Shown here one piece after another: positions 7,892-16,191 of a stretch of 64,000 nucleotides of DNA (the first letter of the stretch is position 1; every line of letters starts with the position of its first letter). The notes beneath the pieces are model-generated. The model ran no database searches, had not been told where the DNA came from, and saw only the letters and a list, made by a program, of their open reading frames with translations. The stretch comes from Micromonospora rhizosphaerae. GTDB taxonomy: Bacteria > Actinomycetota > Actinomycetes > Mycobacteriales > Micromonosporaceae. The position numbers and the translations under genes are program-made. The stretch lies in contig NZ_FMHV01000002.1 of assembly GCF_900091465.1 (NCBI RefSeq), positions 3,782,001 through 3,846,000 on the forward strand, written 5' to 3'.

Positions 7892-8911
7892 ATGACCGAT
7901 CTGTCGTACCTGTCCGCCGGGGAGCTGTCCTCGGTCGGTACGCCCGCGCTCTGGGCCGTGACCATCGCCGGCGTGCTCGCCCTGCTGGTACTGGATTTCC
8001 TCATCACCCGCCGCCCGCACGAGGTGAAGATGCGGGAGGCGCTGGGCTGGTCGGCGTTCTACATCGCGCTGCCGCTCGCCTTCGGCGGCTGGGTCTGGGC
8101 CCGGTACGGCTCCGAGCTAGGCGTCCAGTACCTGACCGGCTACCTGGTGGAGAAGTCGCTCTCGGTCGACAACCTCTTCGTCTTCATGCTGCTGCTGGCC
8201 GCCTTCGCGGTGCCCACCGTGCTCGCCCAGCGGGTGCTGCTCTACGGCATCGCCGGCGCGCTGGTGCTCCGGGCCGTCTTCATCGCTCTCGGCGCGGCCG
8301 CCCTGCAGACCCTCGACTTCGCCTTCCTGCTCTTCTCCGTCATCCTCATCGTCACCGCGATCAAGCTGCTGCGGGACGCCGTCTCCGGCCACGAGCAGAA
8401 GATCGACATCAACACGATGCGGTCGGTGCGGCTGCTCCGCAGGATCATGCCGGTCACCGACGAGTACCAGGGCACGCGGATGACCGTCCGGCAGGAGGGC
8501 CGCCGAACGCTCACCCCGCTGGCGCTGGTGGTCGTCGCGGTGCTCGCCACCGACGTGGTGTTCGCCGTCGACTCAGTGCCCGCCGTCTACGGCATCACCG
8601 AGGACCCGTACCTGGTCTTCGCCACCAACGCGTTCGCCCTGCTCGGCCTGCGGGCCCTCTACTTCGTGCTGCACGCGGCGCTCAGCCGGCTGGTGCACCT
8701 CAGCTACGGCCTGGCCATCATCCTCGCCTTCATCGGCCTCAAGCTCGGCCTGCACTGGGCGCACGGCATCTGGGAGGGCGTGCCGCAGATTCCCACCCTG
8801 GCCTCGCTCGGCTTCATCATCGGCGTCCTGGTGGTCGTGACGCTGACCAGCCTGCGGGCCACCCGCGACGACACGTCCGAGGCCAACAAGGCCGTCGCCG
8901 AGCGGCACTGA
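7892..8911 (+). CDS. TerC family membrane protein, probable metal (Mn2+) exporter
   Basis: Integral membrane protein of 339 residues with about nine hydrophobic segments. The conserved acidic motifs of TerC are present: EKSLSVDNLFVF at residues 87-98 and ATDVVFAVDSVPA about 130 residues later. These charged membrane residues are the likely cation path. The family includes tellurium-resistance TerC, and bacterial members such as Alx and MeeY/MeeF export manganese. The riboswitch in front supports manganese homeostasis here. ATG 7892 has AGGAG at 5-base spacing. No ter-gene cluster follows, so this is a stand-alone exporter. Confidence 0.9.
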   Translation: MTDLSYLSAGELSSVGTPALWAVTIAGVLALLVLDFLITRRPHEVKMREALGWSAFYIALPLAFGGWVWARYGSELGVQYLTGYLVEKSLSVDNLFVFMLLLAAFAVPTVLAQRVLLYGIAGALVLRAVFIALGAAALQTLDFAFLLFSVILIVTAIKLLRDAVSGHEQKIDINTMRSVRLLRRIMPVTDEYQGTRMTVRQEGRRTLTPLALVVVAVLATDVVFAVDSVPAVYGITEDPYLVFATNAFALLGLRALYFVLHAALSRLVHLSYGLAIILAFIGLKLGLHWAHGIWEGVPQIPTLASLGFIIGVLVVVTLTSLRATRDDTSEANKAVAERH

Positions 8912-9024
8912 ACCCGGCCGGCACCGGCGGCCCGACCGGCCGCCGCCGGATCCGCGCGGTTTCCGCCCGCCGAGGTACGGGCGAACGGCCCCGCCCGGCG
9001 GACTCGCGGTGGTACGACTGACGG

Positions 9025-9624
9025 GTGGGAATCGTGTCGCCGGGCTTCCAAGGCCGACCCCGTACTGCCGAGCCGGCCCTGCCGCCGGGGCAGTACCTGA
9101 CCGAGGACTTCCCCGTGCTCTCCGCCGGCCCGACGCCGAAGGTGCCGCTGGACACCTGGGAGTTCGTCATCACCACCGAGACCGGCGCGGAATTCCGCTG
9201 GTCCTGGACGGAGCTGATGGGCCTGCCGCAGGAGACGGCGACGGTGGACATCCACTGCGTCACGCGCTGGTCGAAGCTCGCCACCAACTGGCAGGGGGTC
9301 TCGCTGGACACCCTGCTCGAGGGGATCGACACCGACGCGCACTACGCGCTGGCCCACTCCTACGGCGGGTACACCACCAACCTGCCGCTCGACGACCTGC
9401 GCGGCGGCCGGGCCTGGGTGGCGCACACCTACGACGGCAGCCCGCTCCCCGCCGAGCACGGCGGACCCGCCCGGCTGCTGGTGCCGCACCTTTACTTCTG
9501 GAAGTCGGCGAAGTGGGTGCGCGGCGTCCGGCTGAAGACCGTGGACGAACCGGGCTTCTGGGAGACCGCCGGCTACCACGACTACGGTGACCCGTGGCGC
9601 GAGCAGCGGTACCAGGGCGACTGA
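9025..9624 (+). CDS. sulfite oxidase-like molybdopterin-dependent oxidoreductase
   Basis: Compact 199-residue protein holding only the molybdopterin-binding domain. The likely molybdenum ligand is Cys78 in VDIHCVTRWSK, followed by WQGVSLDTLLEG and the conserved end segment LYFWKSAKWVRGVRL. It has no signal peptide or haem domain, so electrons probably pass to a protein partner; the next gene encodes a flavin reductase that overlaps or nearly overlaps in reading frame context. The GTG at 9025 is used; another GTG at 9034 is equally possible. The substrate is unknown. Confidence 0.85.
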   Translation: MGIVSPGFQGRPRTAEPALPPGQYLTEDFPVLSAGPTPKVPLDTWEFVITTETGAEFRWSWTELMGLPQETATVDIHCVTRWSKLATNWQGVSLDTLLEGIDTDAHYALAHSYGGYTTNLPLDDLRGGRAWVAHTYDGSPLPAEHGGPARLLVPHLYFWKSAKWVRGVRLKTVDEPGFWETAGYHDYGDPWREQRYQGD

Positions 9625-9643
9625 CCATGCGGTGCGTGGCCGG

Positions 9644-10378
9644 GTGAGCGCGCCCCTGACCTGGCGGGTGGCCCGGCTCGTCGAGCGCCGGTGGGAGACG
9701 CCGACCGCGCAGACCCTCGTGCTGGAGGTGCCGGGCTGGCCAGGACAGCGGCCCGGGCAGCACGTCGACGTCCGGCTGACCGCCGCGGACGGCTACCAGG
9801 CCGCCCGGTCGTACTCCCTCGCCGGGCAGGCCGACGGCGACCGGATCGAGCTGACCGTGCAGAAGGTGCCCGACGGCGAGGTGTCGCCGTACCTGATCGG
9901 CGTCTGGGCCGAGGGCGACCCGGTGGAGGTACGCGGCCCGGTCGGCGGCTGGTTCGTCTGGCGTACCGAGGAGAGCGCCCCGGTGCTGCTGATCGCCGGC
10001 GGTTCGGGCGTGGTGCCGCTGATGGCGATGATCCGGGCGCGGCGGGCGGCGGGCAACCGCGCTCCGTTCCGGCTGATCTACTCCGTCCGCACCCCGGCCG
10101 ACGTCTTCTACGCCGAGGAGCTGCGCCGCCGCGCCCGGGACGACCTCGGCCTGGACGTGGCGTACGTCTACACGCGGGAGGCGCCCGAGGGGTGGCGGGG
10201 CGAGCCGCACCGGATCGGCGTGGCCGACGTGAACACCCACGGGTGGCCGCCCGACCTGGAGCCGCTCTGCTACGTCTGCGGACCGACCGGTTTCGTGGAG
10301 ACAGTGGCGGACGTGCTGGTCGGGCTGGGCCACCAGACCCGACGGGTGAAGACCGAACGCTTCGGCCCGACCGGCTGA
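9644..10378 (+). CDS. ferredoxin/flavodoxin reductase-type FAD/NAD(P) oxidoreductase
   Basis: Flavoprotein of 244 residues. The FAD-binding barrel carries RSYSLA at residues 55-60, the isoalloxazine-binding motif. The nucleotide-binding half has GGSGVVPLMAM from residue 119 and CGPTGFVE near 224, the usual cysteine at the nicotinamide site. No 2Fe-2S or globin domain is attached. Its position 19 bases after the molybdopterin enzyme suggests that it feeds electrons to or takes them from that enzyme. GTG 9644 is preferred; GTG 9632 in frame is an alternative. Confidence 0.88.
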   Translation: MSAPLTWRVARLVERRWETPTAQTLVLEVPGWPGQRPGQHVDVRLTAADGYQAARSYSLAGQADGDRIELTVQKVPDGEVSPYLIGVWAEGDPVEVRGPVGGWFVWRTEESAPVLLIAGGSGVVPLMAMIRARRAAGNRAPFRLIYSVRTPADVFYAEELRRRARDDLGLDVAYVYTREAPEGWRGEPHRIGVADVNTHGWPPDLEPLCYVCGPTGFVETVADVLVGLGHQTRRVKTERFGPTG

Positions 10379-10437
10379 CGCCGCGCCCGGACCGCCGGGC
10401 ACGACGCGCGACGGGCCCGACGGACGAGGAGGGCGAG

Positions 10438-10731
10438 ATGGCAGACATGTCCTACCTGGACGGCAACATGCTCGACGGACCGCTTCGTGAGCTGTTCGCC
10501 GTGGACCTGAGCGCGGCGACCGCGCGGTGCGACAACTGCGGGACGGCGGGTCCGATGGCGGGGCTGCACGTCTTCTCGCACGCCCCCGGGCTGGTGGCCC
10601 GCTGTCCAGCCTGCACCGAGGTGATGCTGCGGCTGGTCCGCTCGTCGGACCGGGCCTGGCTGGACCTGCGCGGCGCCACCTTCCTCGAGGTCCCGATGCC
10701 GCTCGACCAGCCCCACCCGGGCCCCCTCTGA
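10438..10731 (+). CDS. DUF6510 family zinc-ribbon-like protein
   Basis: Protein of 97 residues starting at ATG 10438, 59 bases after the flavoprotein gene on the same strand. It begins with the conserved YLDGNMLDGPLRELF and carries two cysteine pairs, CDNC and CPAC, about 30 residues apart, consistent with a single zinc ribbon. The end is proline-rich. This family commonly follows the molybdopterin oxidoreductase and reductase pair in actinobacteria, so an accessory or assembly role is likely. The biochemical role is unknown. Confidence 0.8.
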   Translation: MADMSYLDGNMLDGPLRELFAVDLSAATARCDNCGTAGPMAGLHVFSHAPGLVARCPACTEVMLRLVRSSDRAWLDLRGATFLEVPMPLDQPHPGPL

Positions 10732-10779
10732 CCAGCGCTGTCGGCGCGGAAACCCGGTCGCCGGCACCATCCACTCCGG

Positions 10780-12534
10780 TTACCGTCCGGCGGATGAACT
10801 CGTGGTGGTGAGCTGGCCGATCGGCAGGTCGTCCGCCCGGCCCGGCTCGGCGTGGTTGCCTGGAGTGGCGACCGCCAAGGAACCAGGTGCGTGGCTCGAC
10901 GAGATGGCGGGCCGGGCCGGCTGGGGCGCCGGGGGCGCCGAGGGTCCGGCGGGCTGGGCGGCCGGCGTCGCGGTGGGTACGGCCGGTGCAACGGCCGGAC
11001 CGGTCCGCCGCCAGCGGCGGCGCAGCCGGCTGACCAGCTGCCCGACGGTCACCGGGACCACCGAGAGGACGAGCTGCCCGTTGCGCGGGTCGACGGTCGC
11101 GGCGACGCCGTAGAGGCGCAGGCCGCGCCGGTGCAGCCGCGGTCGCCCGGCGAGCAGCCGCGGCGCGCGGACCGGTGCGCTGCCCCTGCCGTACGCGCCG
11201 GTCAGCTCGGCGCGGACCGGGTGACGTTGTCCGGTCGCCGCGCTGGCGGCCAGCAGCCGCTCCACCGGGAAGTCAGTGCGGACGGTCCGGCCGGTCGGGT
11301 CGGTGGCGTCCAGCAGGGTGTTGCCCGCCAGCTGCCCGGCGAGCAGCCGGACCGGACCGGCCCCCGCCGCGAAGCGGGGGTACGGGCTGCGCGCGGTGAC
11401 CGCGAGGGTGTGCCCGTCCTCCCAGCGCACCTCGACGGTGTCGAGCTTGGCCAGCCAGTCCGCCCGTACGTCGGTGACGTCGGCCCAGCCGCCGGCCCGC
11501 GCGCCCGGGTAGCCGGCGTGCCACCGGCCGCCCTCGACCACCGTCGGCGGGACGCCCCGCTCGGCGTCCTGCTCGATCACCGCGAGGAGGGCGTCCACGC
11601 CGCCCGCCGTCACCGCGCCCAGCCGCAGCCGCGCCTCGATGTCGAGCTGGCCGCGCAGGTTGTCGGTGACGTGCCGCTCGACCAGCCGGCGGACCACCTC
11701 GTGCACTCGTTCCTGGGCCGGCCGGTCCAGCCGGCGGAAGTCGTCGCCGACCAGGTTGGCCAGCTCCAGGCCGACGTGCCGGCGCAGCACCGCGTCGCGG
11801 CGCGGGCCGGCCGGGATCAGCTCGGCGACGAACGCGAAGAGCCGATCCACGCTGATCAGCCGCTGCTCGATCCGGCTGTGGTACGTGATGTTGCGGGCGT
11901 TCAGCCGGCGTACCGCGTGGTAGTAGTCGTAGTCGGCGAGCACCGAGATCCGCCGCGCCCGGTAGCAGGCCGCCAGGGTGAAGGGCTGGTCGCTGAGGAC
12001 CGGCATGTCCTCCGGGAAGCGCAGCTCGTACCGGTCGACGAGCTCCCGGCGGAAGAGCTTGGTGTTCGCCAGCGACCAGGGCAGCGCGGAGTCGAAGAGG
12101 TCCACGTCGACGGCGTTCCCGGCGGCGAAGACGTCGGAGAACACGTGCCGGCCGTTGACCCCGACCACCTTGCCGAGCACCACGTCCGAGCCGTACCGGT
12201 CGGCGGCGGCGACCAGACGTTCCAGGGCCTCCGGGCCGAGGTGGTCGTCGGAGCCGAGGAAGAAGACGTACCGCCCGGTGGCCAGCTCCAGGCCGCGGTT
12301 GCAGGGCGCGGCCGGGCCGCCGGAGTTGGCCTGGTGCACCACCTTGATGCCGGGGTGGCGGGCGGCGAGCCGGTCGAGCAGCCGGCCGCTGCCGTCGGTG
12401 GAGCCGTCGTCCACCGCGACGATCTCCATCCGGTCCGTGCCGATGGTCTGCTCGAGCAGCGAGGACAGGCAGGTCCGCAGGTACGGCATCGTGTTGTAGA
12501 CGGGGACGACGACGCTGACGTCGGGCGCGGTCAT
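10780..12534 (-). CDS. glycosyltransferase family 2 with C-terminal envelope-type domain
   Basis: Protein of 584 residues. The GT-A domain at the N-terminus has DVSVVVPVYNTMPYL, then VAVDDGSTDGSG and a DxD-like SDDH motif near residue 95. After about residue 330 a beta-rich C-terminal part (LDTVEVRWEDGHTLAVTAR) resembles the accessory domain of poly(ribitol-phosphate) glycosyltransferases such as TarP. The last 70 residues are rich in Pro and Ala and look disordered. Decoration of a teichoic-acid-like wall polymer is the best guess. The start overlaps the upstream GT4 stop as ATGA, so translation is coupled. Confidence 0.85.
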   Translation of the reverse strand: MTAPDVSVVVPVYNTMPYLRTCLSSLLEQTIGTDRMEIVAVDDGSTDGSGRLLDRLAARHPGIKVVHQANSGGPAAPCNRGLELATGRYVFFLGSDDHLGPEALERLVAAADRYGSDVVLGKVVGVNGRHVFSDVFAAGNAVDVDLFDSALPWSLANTKLFRRELVDRYELRFPEDMPVLSDQPFTLAACYRARRISVLADYDYYHAVRRLNARNITYHSRIEQRLISVDRLFAFVAELIPAGPRRDAVLRRHVGLELANLVGDDFRRLDRPAQERVHEVVRRLVERHVTDNLRGQLDIEARLRLGAVTAGGVDALLAVIEQDAERGVPPTVVEGGRWHAGYPGARAGGWADVTDVRADWLAKLDTVEVRWEDGHTLAVTARSPYPRFAAGAGPVRLLAGQLAGNTLLDATDPTGRTVRTDFPVERLLAASAATGQRHPVRAELTGAYGRGSAPVRAPRLLAGRPRLHRRGLRLYGVAATVDPRNGQLVLSVVPVTVGQLVSRLRRRWRRTGPAVAPAVPTATPAAQPAGPSAPPAPQPARPAISSSHAPGSLAVATPGNHAEPGRADDLPIGQLTTTSSSAGR

Positions 12535-14189
12535 CGGATCGCTCCTTGCGTGGTCGGCAGGTCGGGCGTGGGCGCGCCGGGCGTCGAGGGCTGGGGCGTG
12601 GGCGCGCCGGGCGTCGAGGGGTCGGGCTTCGCGGGCTGCCCGGCGTCTGGCAGGAGCCGGCGGTACACCCGTTCCAGCACCTGGGCCTGCGCCTGCCAGG
12701 TCCAGCCCGCCAGCAGGCCGGGCCGGTCGTACGCGGCCCGGTGCCGGGCGGGGTCGGCCAGTACGGCGGTCACCGCGCGGACGAAGTCGTCGACGTCGCC
12801 GGCCCGGAACACCTCGCCCTGCCCGGTCGCCCGAACGGTGGCGGCCATGGTCCGCACGTCGCTGACCACCAGCGGCAGCCGCGCGTGCGAGTACTCGAAG
12901 AACTTGGTGATCAGCGCGATCTCGTGGTTGGGCCAGCGGTGGATCGGGATCACTCCGACGTCGGCGCCGGCCAGGAAGGGGACCACCTGCCAGTGCGGCA
13001 CGTACGGCAGGACGTGCAGCCGGTCGGCCGCGCCGAGCGCGGCGGCTCGGGCGGCGAGTTGCTCGACGTACCGCAGCGCCGGGTTGACCACCAGCGCGAC
13101 GTGCACGCCGGGCAGCCGGGGCAGGGCGTCGACCAGGGTGTCCAGGCCCCGCTGCGGCGCCGCCGCTCCGCCGTACACCAGCAGCGGCACGTCCGCGCCG
13201 ATGCCGCACTCGGCCCGGATGTCCGGCGGCGCCGCATCGTCGGCCGGGCGGTGCTCGACGGCGGGGGCGTTCAGCAGCACCGCCGGCGGCTCGGGCAGCC
13301 GGTGCTCCCGGCGCAGCAGCTCGGCCAGGTCCGCCGAGACGGTCACCACCGCATCGGCGTACGGCGCGTACTCCCGCTCGTGCGCGCGGTGCGCCGGCAG
13401 CCAGCGGGCGTGGTCGCGCCACGGCTTGATGCCGGGCAGGAACTCGTGCGCGTCCCAGACCAGCGCCACTCGGCGCCCCTGCGCGGCGGCGCGGATCTTG
13501 GCGCGGGCGCCGACCCCGAGCATCCGGAAGTCGTGCGCGTGGATCAGGTCGGGCCGCAGCCGGTCGATCTCCGGGCCGTAGGCCAGCTCGTAGTCCCACA
13601 GCCCCGGCTCCAGCCGCCGCCAGGCCCGGTCGCCCCGCACCGCCTGCCAGAACAGCGTGTACGCCCGGTCCCACGGGTTGCGGAACTTCCGACCGCTGCG
13701 GACCCGGTTCATCATCTTGGTGCGCAGCCACACCCAGCGGCCGAGCAGCCGGGCCGCGGCGGAACGCAGCCGCAGTCCCCGGCGGACCCGGCGGACCCGG
13801 GCCGGGTCCAGGTCGCCGGCGCGGGCTCGCTGCTCCAGCAGCGCGGCGCGGACGGTCAGGTCCGCCTGCCAGGCCCGCACCCACTGCGCCCGGTGCTCGG
13901 CGATGCCGCCCGGCCGGTACGCCAGCGGCCAGCGCAGCCAGGAGCGGCGGAACTCGTGCCGGCGCCGGTCGAGCGGGTTCGGCATCGGCAGCAGCCGGAC
14001 CTCGGCGGCGCCGAGCTGCCACCGGCTCTCCGCCTCGTGCGGCGACCGGCCGAGCAGGGTCACGTCCCAGCCCGCCTCGGCGGCCGACCGGGCGATCTTC
14101 TGCACCCGCGAGTCGCCCTCGACCTTGTTGTCGACGAGCATGACGATCCGGCCACGGCGCGGCCCCGTGGTCGCCTCGTCCTGTCCCAC
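12531..14189 (-). CDS. glycosyltransferase family 4
   Basis: GT-B enzyme of 552 residues. GTG 14189 is preceded by GGAGGA at 6-base spacing, so the long frame up to 14555 is not used. The N-terminus has RIVMLVDNKVEGDSRVQKIA, typical of actinobacterial GT4 proteins that attach the first sugars of wall polymers. DLIHAHDFRMLGVGA and LVWDAHEFLPG lie in the acceptor half. LLVYGGAAAPQRGLDTLVDAL and HEIALITKFFEYSHARLPLV belong to the donor half. An 18-residue proline repeat ends the protein. It is the first gene of a two-gene operon with the GT2 gene. Confidence 0.85.
   Translation of the reverse strand: MGQDEATTGPRRGRIVMLVDNKVEGDSRVQKIARSAAEAGWDVTLLGRSPHEAESRWQLGAAEVRLLPMPNPLDRRRHEFRRSWLRWPLAYRPGGIAEHRAQWVRAWQADLTVRAALLEQRARAGDLDPARVRRVRRGLRLRSAAARLLGRWVWLRTKMMNRVRSGRKFRNPWDRAYTLFWQAVRGDRAWRRLEPGLWDYELAYGPEIDRLRPDLIHAHDFRMLGVGARAKIRAAAQGRRVALVWDAHEFLPGIKPWRDHARWLPAHRAHEREYAPYADAVVTVSADLAELLRREHRLPEPPAVLLNAPAVEHRPADDAAPPDIRAECGIGADVPLLVYGGAAAPQRGLDTLVDALPRLPGVHVALVVNPALRYVEQLAARAAALGAADRLHVLPYVPHWQVVPFLAGADVGVIPIHRWPNHEIALITKFFEYSHARLPLVVSDVRTMAATVRATGQGEVFRAGDVDDFVRAVTAVLADPARHRAAYDRPGLLAGWTWQAQAQVLERVYRRLLPDAGQPAKPDPSTPGAPTPQPSTPGAPTPDLPTTQGAIR
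12561..12620 (-). repeat. 30-bp tandem duplication inside the GT4 gene
   Basis: Two copies of a 30-base unit (12561-12590 and 12591-12620) differ at only a few positions near the start of the unit. They encode the repeated PSTPGAPTP at the C-terminal tail of the GT4 protein. A third, partial copy follows from 12621. Confidence 0.8.
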
Positions 14190-14370
14190 TGCTGGTCCTC
14201 CGCTGGTCGGTCGGCCGGTCCGGCGTGACACCACGCTCGTGGAGCCAGTCGTCCGAACGGCGACGTCAACGTGACGCACGGGCGACCGACAGGCGGCGGT
14301 TGCGTTGTGAGGCAGGACACGGGGGACGCCGGCGGGGAGACCGGACGGGCCTCCCCGCCGACGGTGGCGG

Positions 14371-14546
14371 TCAGTCGTCGGTGGCGGCCAGCCGTCGCCA
14401 GACCAGCGCGGCCGGATCCCGGGTGAGAGCGGCGACCAGCAGCGGTCCGGCGACCATGGTGACCCCGTCGCCGAGGTTGGAGACCGCGCCGGCGGTCCAG
14501 AGGCGGAGAAAGTCGGGGCCGAGTCGGCCGTGGAGATGGTGGTCAT
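14371..14546 (-). pseudogene. remnant of an MFS transporter (N-terminus only, frameshifted)
   Basis: Read from ATG 14546 the frame gives MTTISTADSAP, then the sequence makes sense only in the next frame as FLRLWTAGAVSNLGDG followed by VTMVAGPLLVAALTRDPA. The latter is the first transmembrane helix and conserved loop of major facilitator superfamily exporters. A single-base indel near 14510 joins them. The remnant stops at 14371 (WRRLAATDD) after about 60 residues of a roughly 400-residue family. It lies in the gap upstream of the GT4 gene. Confidence 0.6.
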
Positions 14547-14711
14547 GCCGACCACCGCGCAGATTGACGTCCGGGCGCGACGGCGCGCCGGTCACGCCAT
14601 GACGGAGGACCCGCGCATGGGCGGGTCACCTGATCGCTTCCCGGCGACTGACGCGGGTCGACGCGACCCCGGTTGGACATCGGTCGGCGGGGTGGGCGAG
14701 AGTAGGCCCAC

Positions 14712-15245
14712 GTGAGATACCTGCGTACCGGCGGCCCGGTCGGCATCCGCCGTCCCCGCCCCGCCGACGAGGCCGAATTCGTCGCCGCCGCCCGGCGCAG
14801 CCGAGACCTGCACCACCCCTGGCTCTCCGCGCCGGACGACCCGGAGAGGTATGCCGCGTACCTGCGCAAGGTGCGGGCGCGGGGCAGCTCCGGCTACCTC
14901 TTCTGCGACCTCGTCACCGGGGAGATCGCCGGGTACGCCACCATCACCGGCATCGTCATGGGCGCGCTGCGCGGCGGTTATCTCGGTTATGCCGCCTTCC
15001 TGCCGTACAGCGGCACCGGGCACGCCTCGGCCGGCATCCGCCTGGTGATCGACCACGCCTTCACCGCGTTGGGGCTGCATCGGCTGGAGGCCAACATCCA
15101 GCCCGGCAATGAACCGTCGAAGCGGGTGGCGCGCAAGCTCGGCTTCCGGCTGGAGGGCTTCTCGCCGGACTACCTCTTCATCGACGGGGCGTGGCGCGAC
15201 CACGAGCGGTGGGCGATCACCGCGCCGGCCCGCCCGGACCGCTGA
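14712..15245 (+). CDS. GNAT family N-acetyltransferase (RimJ-like)
   Basis: Acetyltransferase of 177 residues starting at GTG 14712. It begins GIRRPRPADEAEFVAAARRS and has the acetyl-CoA binding segment AFLPYSGTGHASAGIRLVID, with the later HRLEANIQPGNEPSKRVARK typical of RimJ/RimL proteins. RimJ acetylates the N-terminus of ribosomal protein S5, but many paralogues act on other protein or small-molecule substrates. Substrate is unassigned. The gene converges on the S4-like operon, with a strong hairpin between them. Confidence 0.85.
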   Translation: MRYLRTGGPVGIRRPRPADEAEFVAAARRSRDLHHPWLSAPDDPERYAAYLRKVRARGSSGYLFCDLVTGEIAGYATITGIVMGALRGGYLGYAAFLPYSGTGHASAGIRLVIDHAFTALGLHRLEANIQPGNEPSKRVARKLGFRLEGFSPDYLFIDGAWRDHERWAITAPARPDR

Positions 15246-15293
15246 AGATGCCGGTGGCGGTCGCCGGGGCCGGCCGAACCGCTGAGAAGGGCC

Positions 15294-15323
15294 GGTGGCG
15301 GTCGCCGGACGACGACCGCCACC
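15294..15323. terminator. hairpin between convergent GNAT and S4-like operon genes
   Basis: GGTGGCGGTCG (15294-15304) and CGACCGCCACC (15313-15323) form an 11-bp perfect stem with an 8-base loop. A second copy of the left arm lies at about 15251-15268. It can terminate transcription in both directions. Confidence 0.65.
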
Positions 15324-15333
15324 GCTGGTCGGC

Positions 15334-15492
15334 TCAGCGTCCCGGGCCGCGGGCCTGCGGGCGCTGCCCGGTCAGGCGTTCGATCCGCGCCTGTTTGTGC
15401 TCCACGCGCCGCTGCTGCCGGGGCGTGAGCTGCGTGCGGCCACTCTGCCGCAGGTAATTGGTGATGCGCCGGTCGTTCGGCAGGACCCTCAT
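15334..15492 (-). CDS. small basic conserved protein (52 aa)
   Basis: A 52-residue protein, MRVLPNDRRITNYLRQSGRT followed by a highly basic tail with TPRQQRRVEHKQARIERL. The start overlaps the stop of the S4-like gene by ATGA, so it is translationally coupled. Basic, short and strongly charged, it looks like a nucleic-acid- or ribosome-associated protein, but no known family is visible. Retention of the ATGA overlap supports a real gene rather than noise. Confidence 0.65.
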   Translation of the reverse strand: MRVLPNDRRITNYLRQSGRTQLTPRQQRRVEHKQARIERLTGQRPQARGPGR

Positions 15493-16103
15493 CGCGGGCT
15501 CCCTTCGGCTGCGTGGACGGCGAGCGGGACGTCCCGCAGCACGGGCACCTCCTGCCGCCGCGGCTCCCGGGTCAGCGTCGCGGTGAACCGCTCCGGCCGG
15601 ACCTCCAGGTACGGCGGAGCGTCGCCCTCGGCGTAGCTGGCCACCGCGACGGCGACCGGGGCGCGGCACTGCCGGTCCGGCCGTACCTCGATGGTCTGCC
15701 CAGGGCGGACCAGGTACGAGGGGCGGTTCGCCTTGCCGCCGTCGATGGTGAACATGTTGTGGGCGATGAGATCACGGGCCTCGTCGATGGAGCGGGCGAA
15801 GCTCGCGCGATGCACCAGCGCATCCATCCGCTGCTCCAGCTGCCCGACCAGGTTCTCGGTCGGGTCACCGGGCTGCCGCGCCGCCGTGGCCAGGGCGCGG
15901 GCCAGTTGCCGCTCCCGCAGCTCGTAGCCGGCGCGTACCTGGTGCCGCTGCTCGGCGTCGGCCAACCAGTACCCGCGCGGGGCACGCCGTGGCCCGCCGC
16001 GCACCCCGATCGGGTGCCGTTGCCGCCGCAGCCGGTAGCCGTGCGCGGGGTGGAGCGGGACGACGTCCTCGGGCGAGGGACGTACTCTGGTCCGGACCGC
16101 CAT
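15489..16103 (-). CDS. ribosomal protein S4 paralogue (S4 RNA-binding domain)
   Basis: Protein of 204 residues, similar in length to ribosomal S4. ATG 16103 has GGGAGG at 6-8 base spacing. Residues 52-75 (RHQVRAGYELRERQLARAL) match the S4 N-terminal helices and residues 88-145 the S4 domain: LEQRMDALVHRASFARS, then ARDLIAHNMFTIDGGKANRP and SYLVRPGQTIEV. The usual N-terminal zinc-binding cysteines of S4 are absent; the first 45 residues are basic and rich in Arg, Pro and Gly. It is therefore not the housekeeping S4 in typical form. It may be a zinc-independent or condition-specific S4, or an RNA-binding regulator. Confidence 0.75.
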   Translation of the reverse strand: MAVRTRVRPSPEDVVPLHPAHGYRLRRQRHPIGVRGGPRRAPRGYWLADAEQRHQVRAGYELRERQLARALATAARQPGDPTENLVGQLEQRMDALVHRASFARSIDEARDLIAHNMFTIDGGKANRPSYLVRPGQTIEVRPDRQCRAPVAVAVASYAEGDAPPYLEVRPERFTATLTREPRRQEVPVLRDVPLAVHAAEGSPR

Positions 16104-16191
16104 GTCGTTTCCTCCCTCGGCTCTCGCGGTCCCACCACCCTCCGCCGCCGTCGGGTGAGACCACCCCACCCGATCCGGATGAGCCGGGCCG

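Noticed and set aside
4307..15245. A dedicated natural-product gene cluster
   Set aside because: Glycosyltransferases occur in pairs but there are no PKS, NRPS, terpene or RiPP genes.
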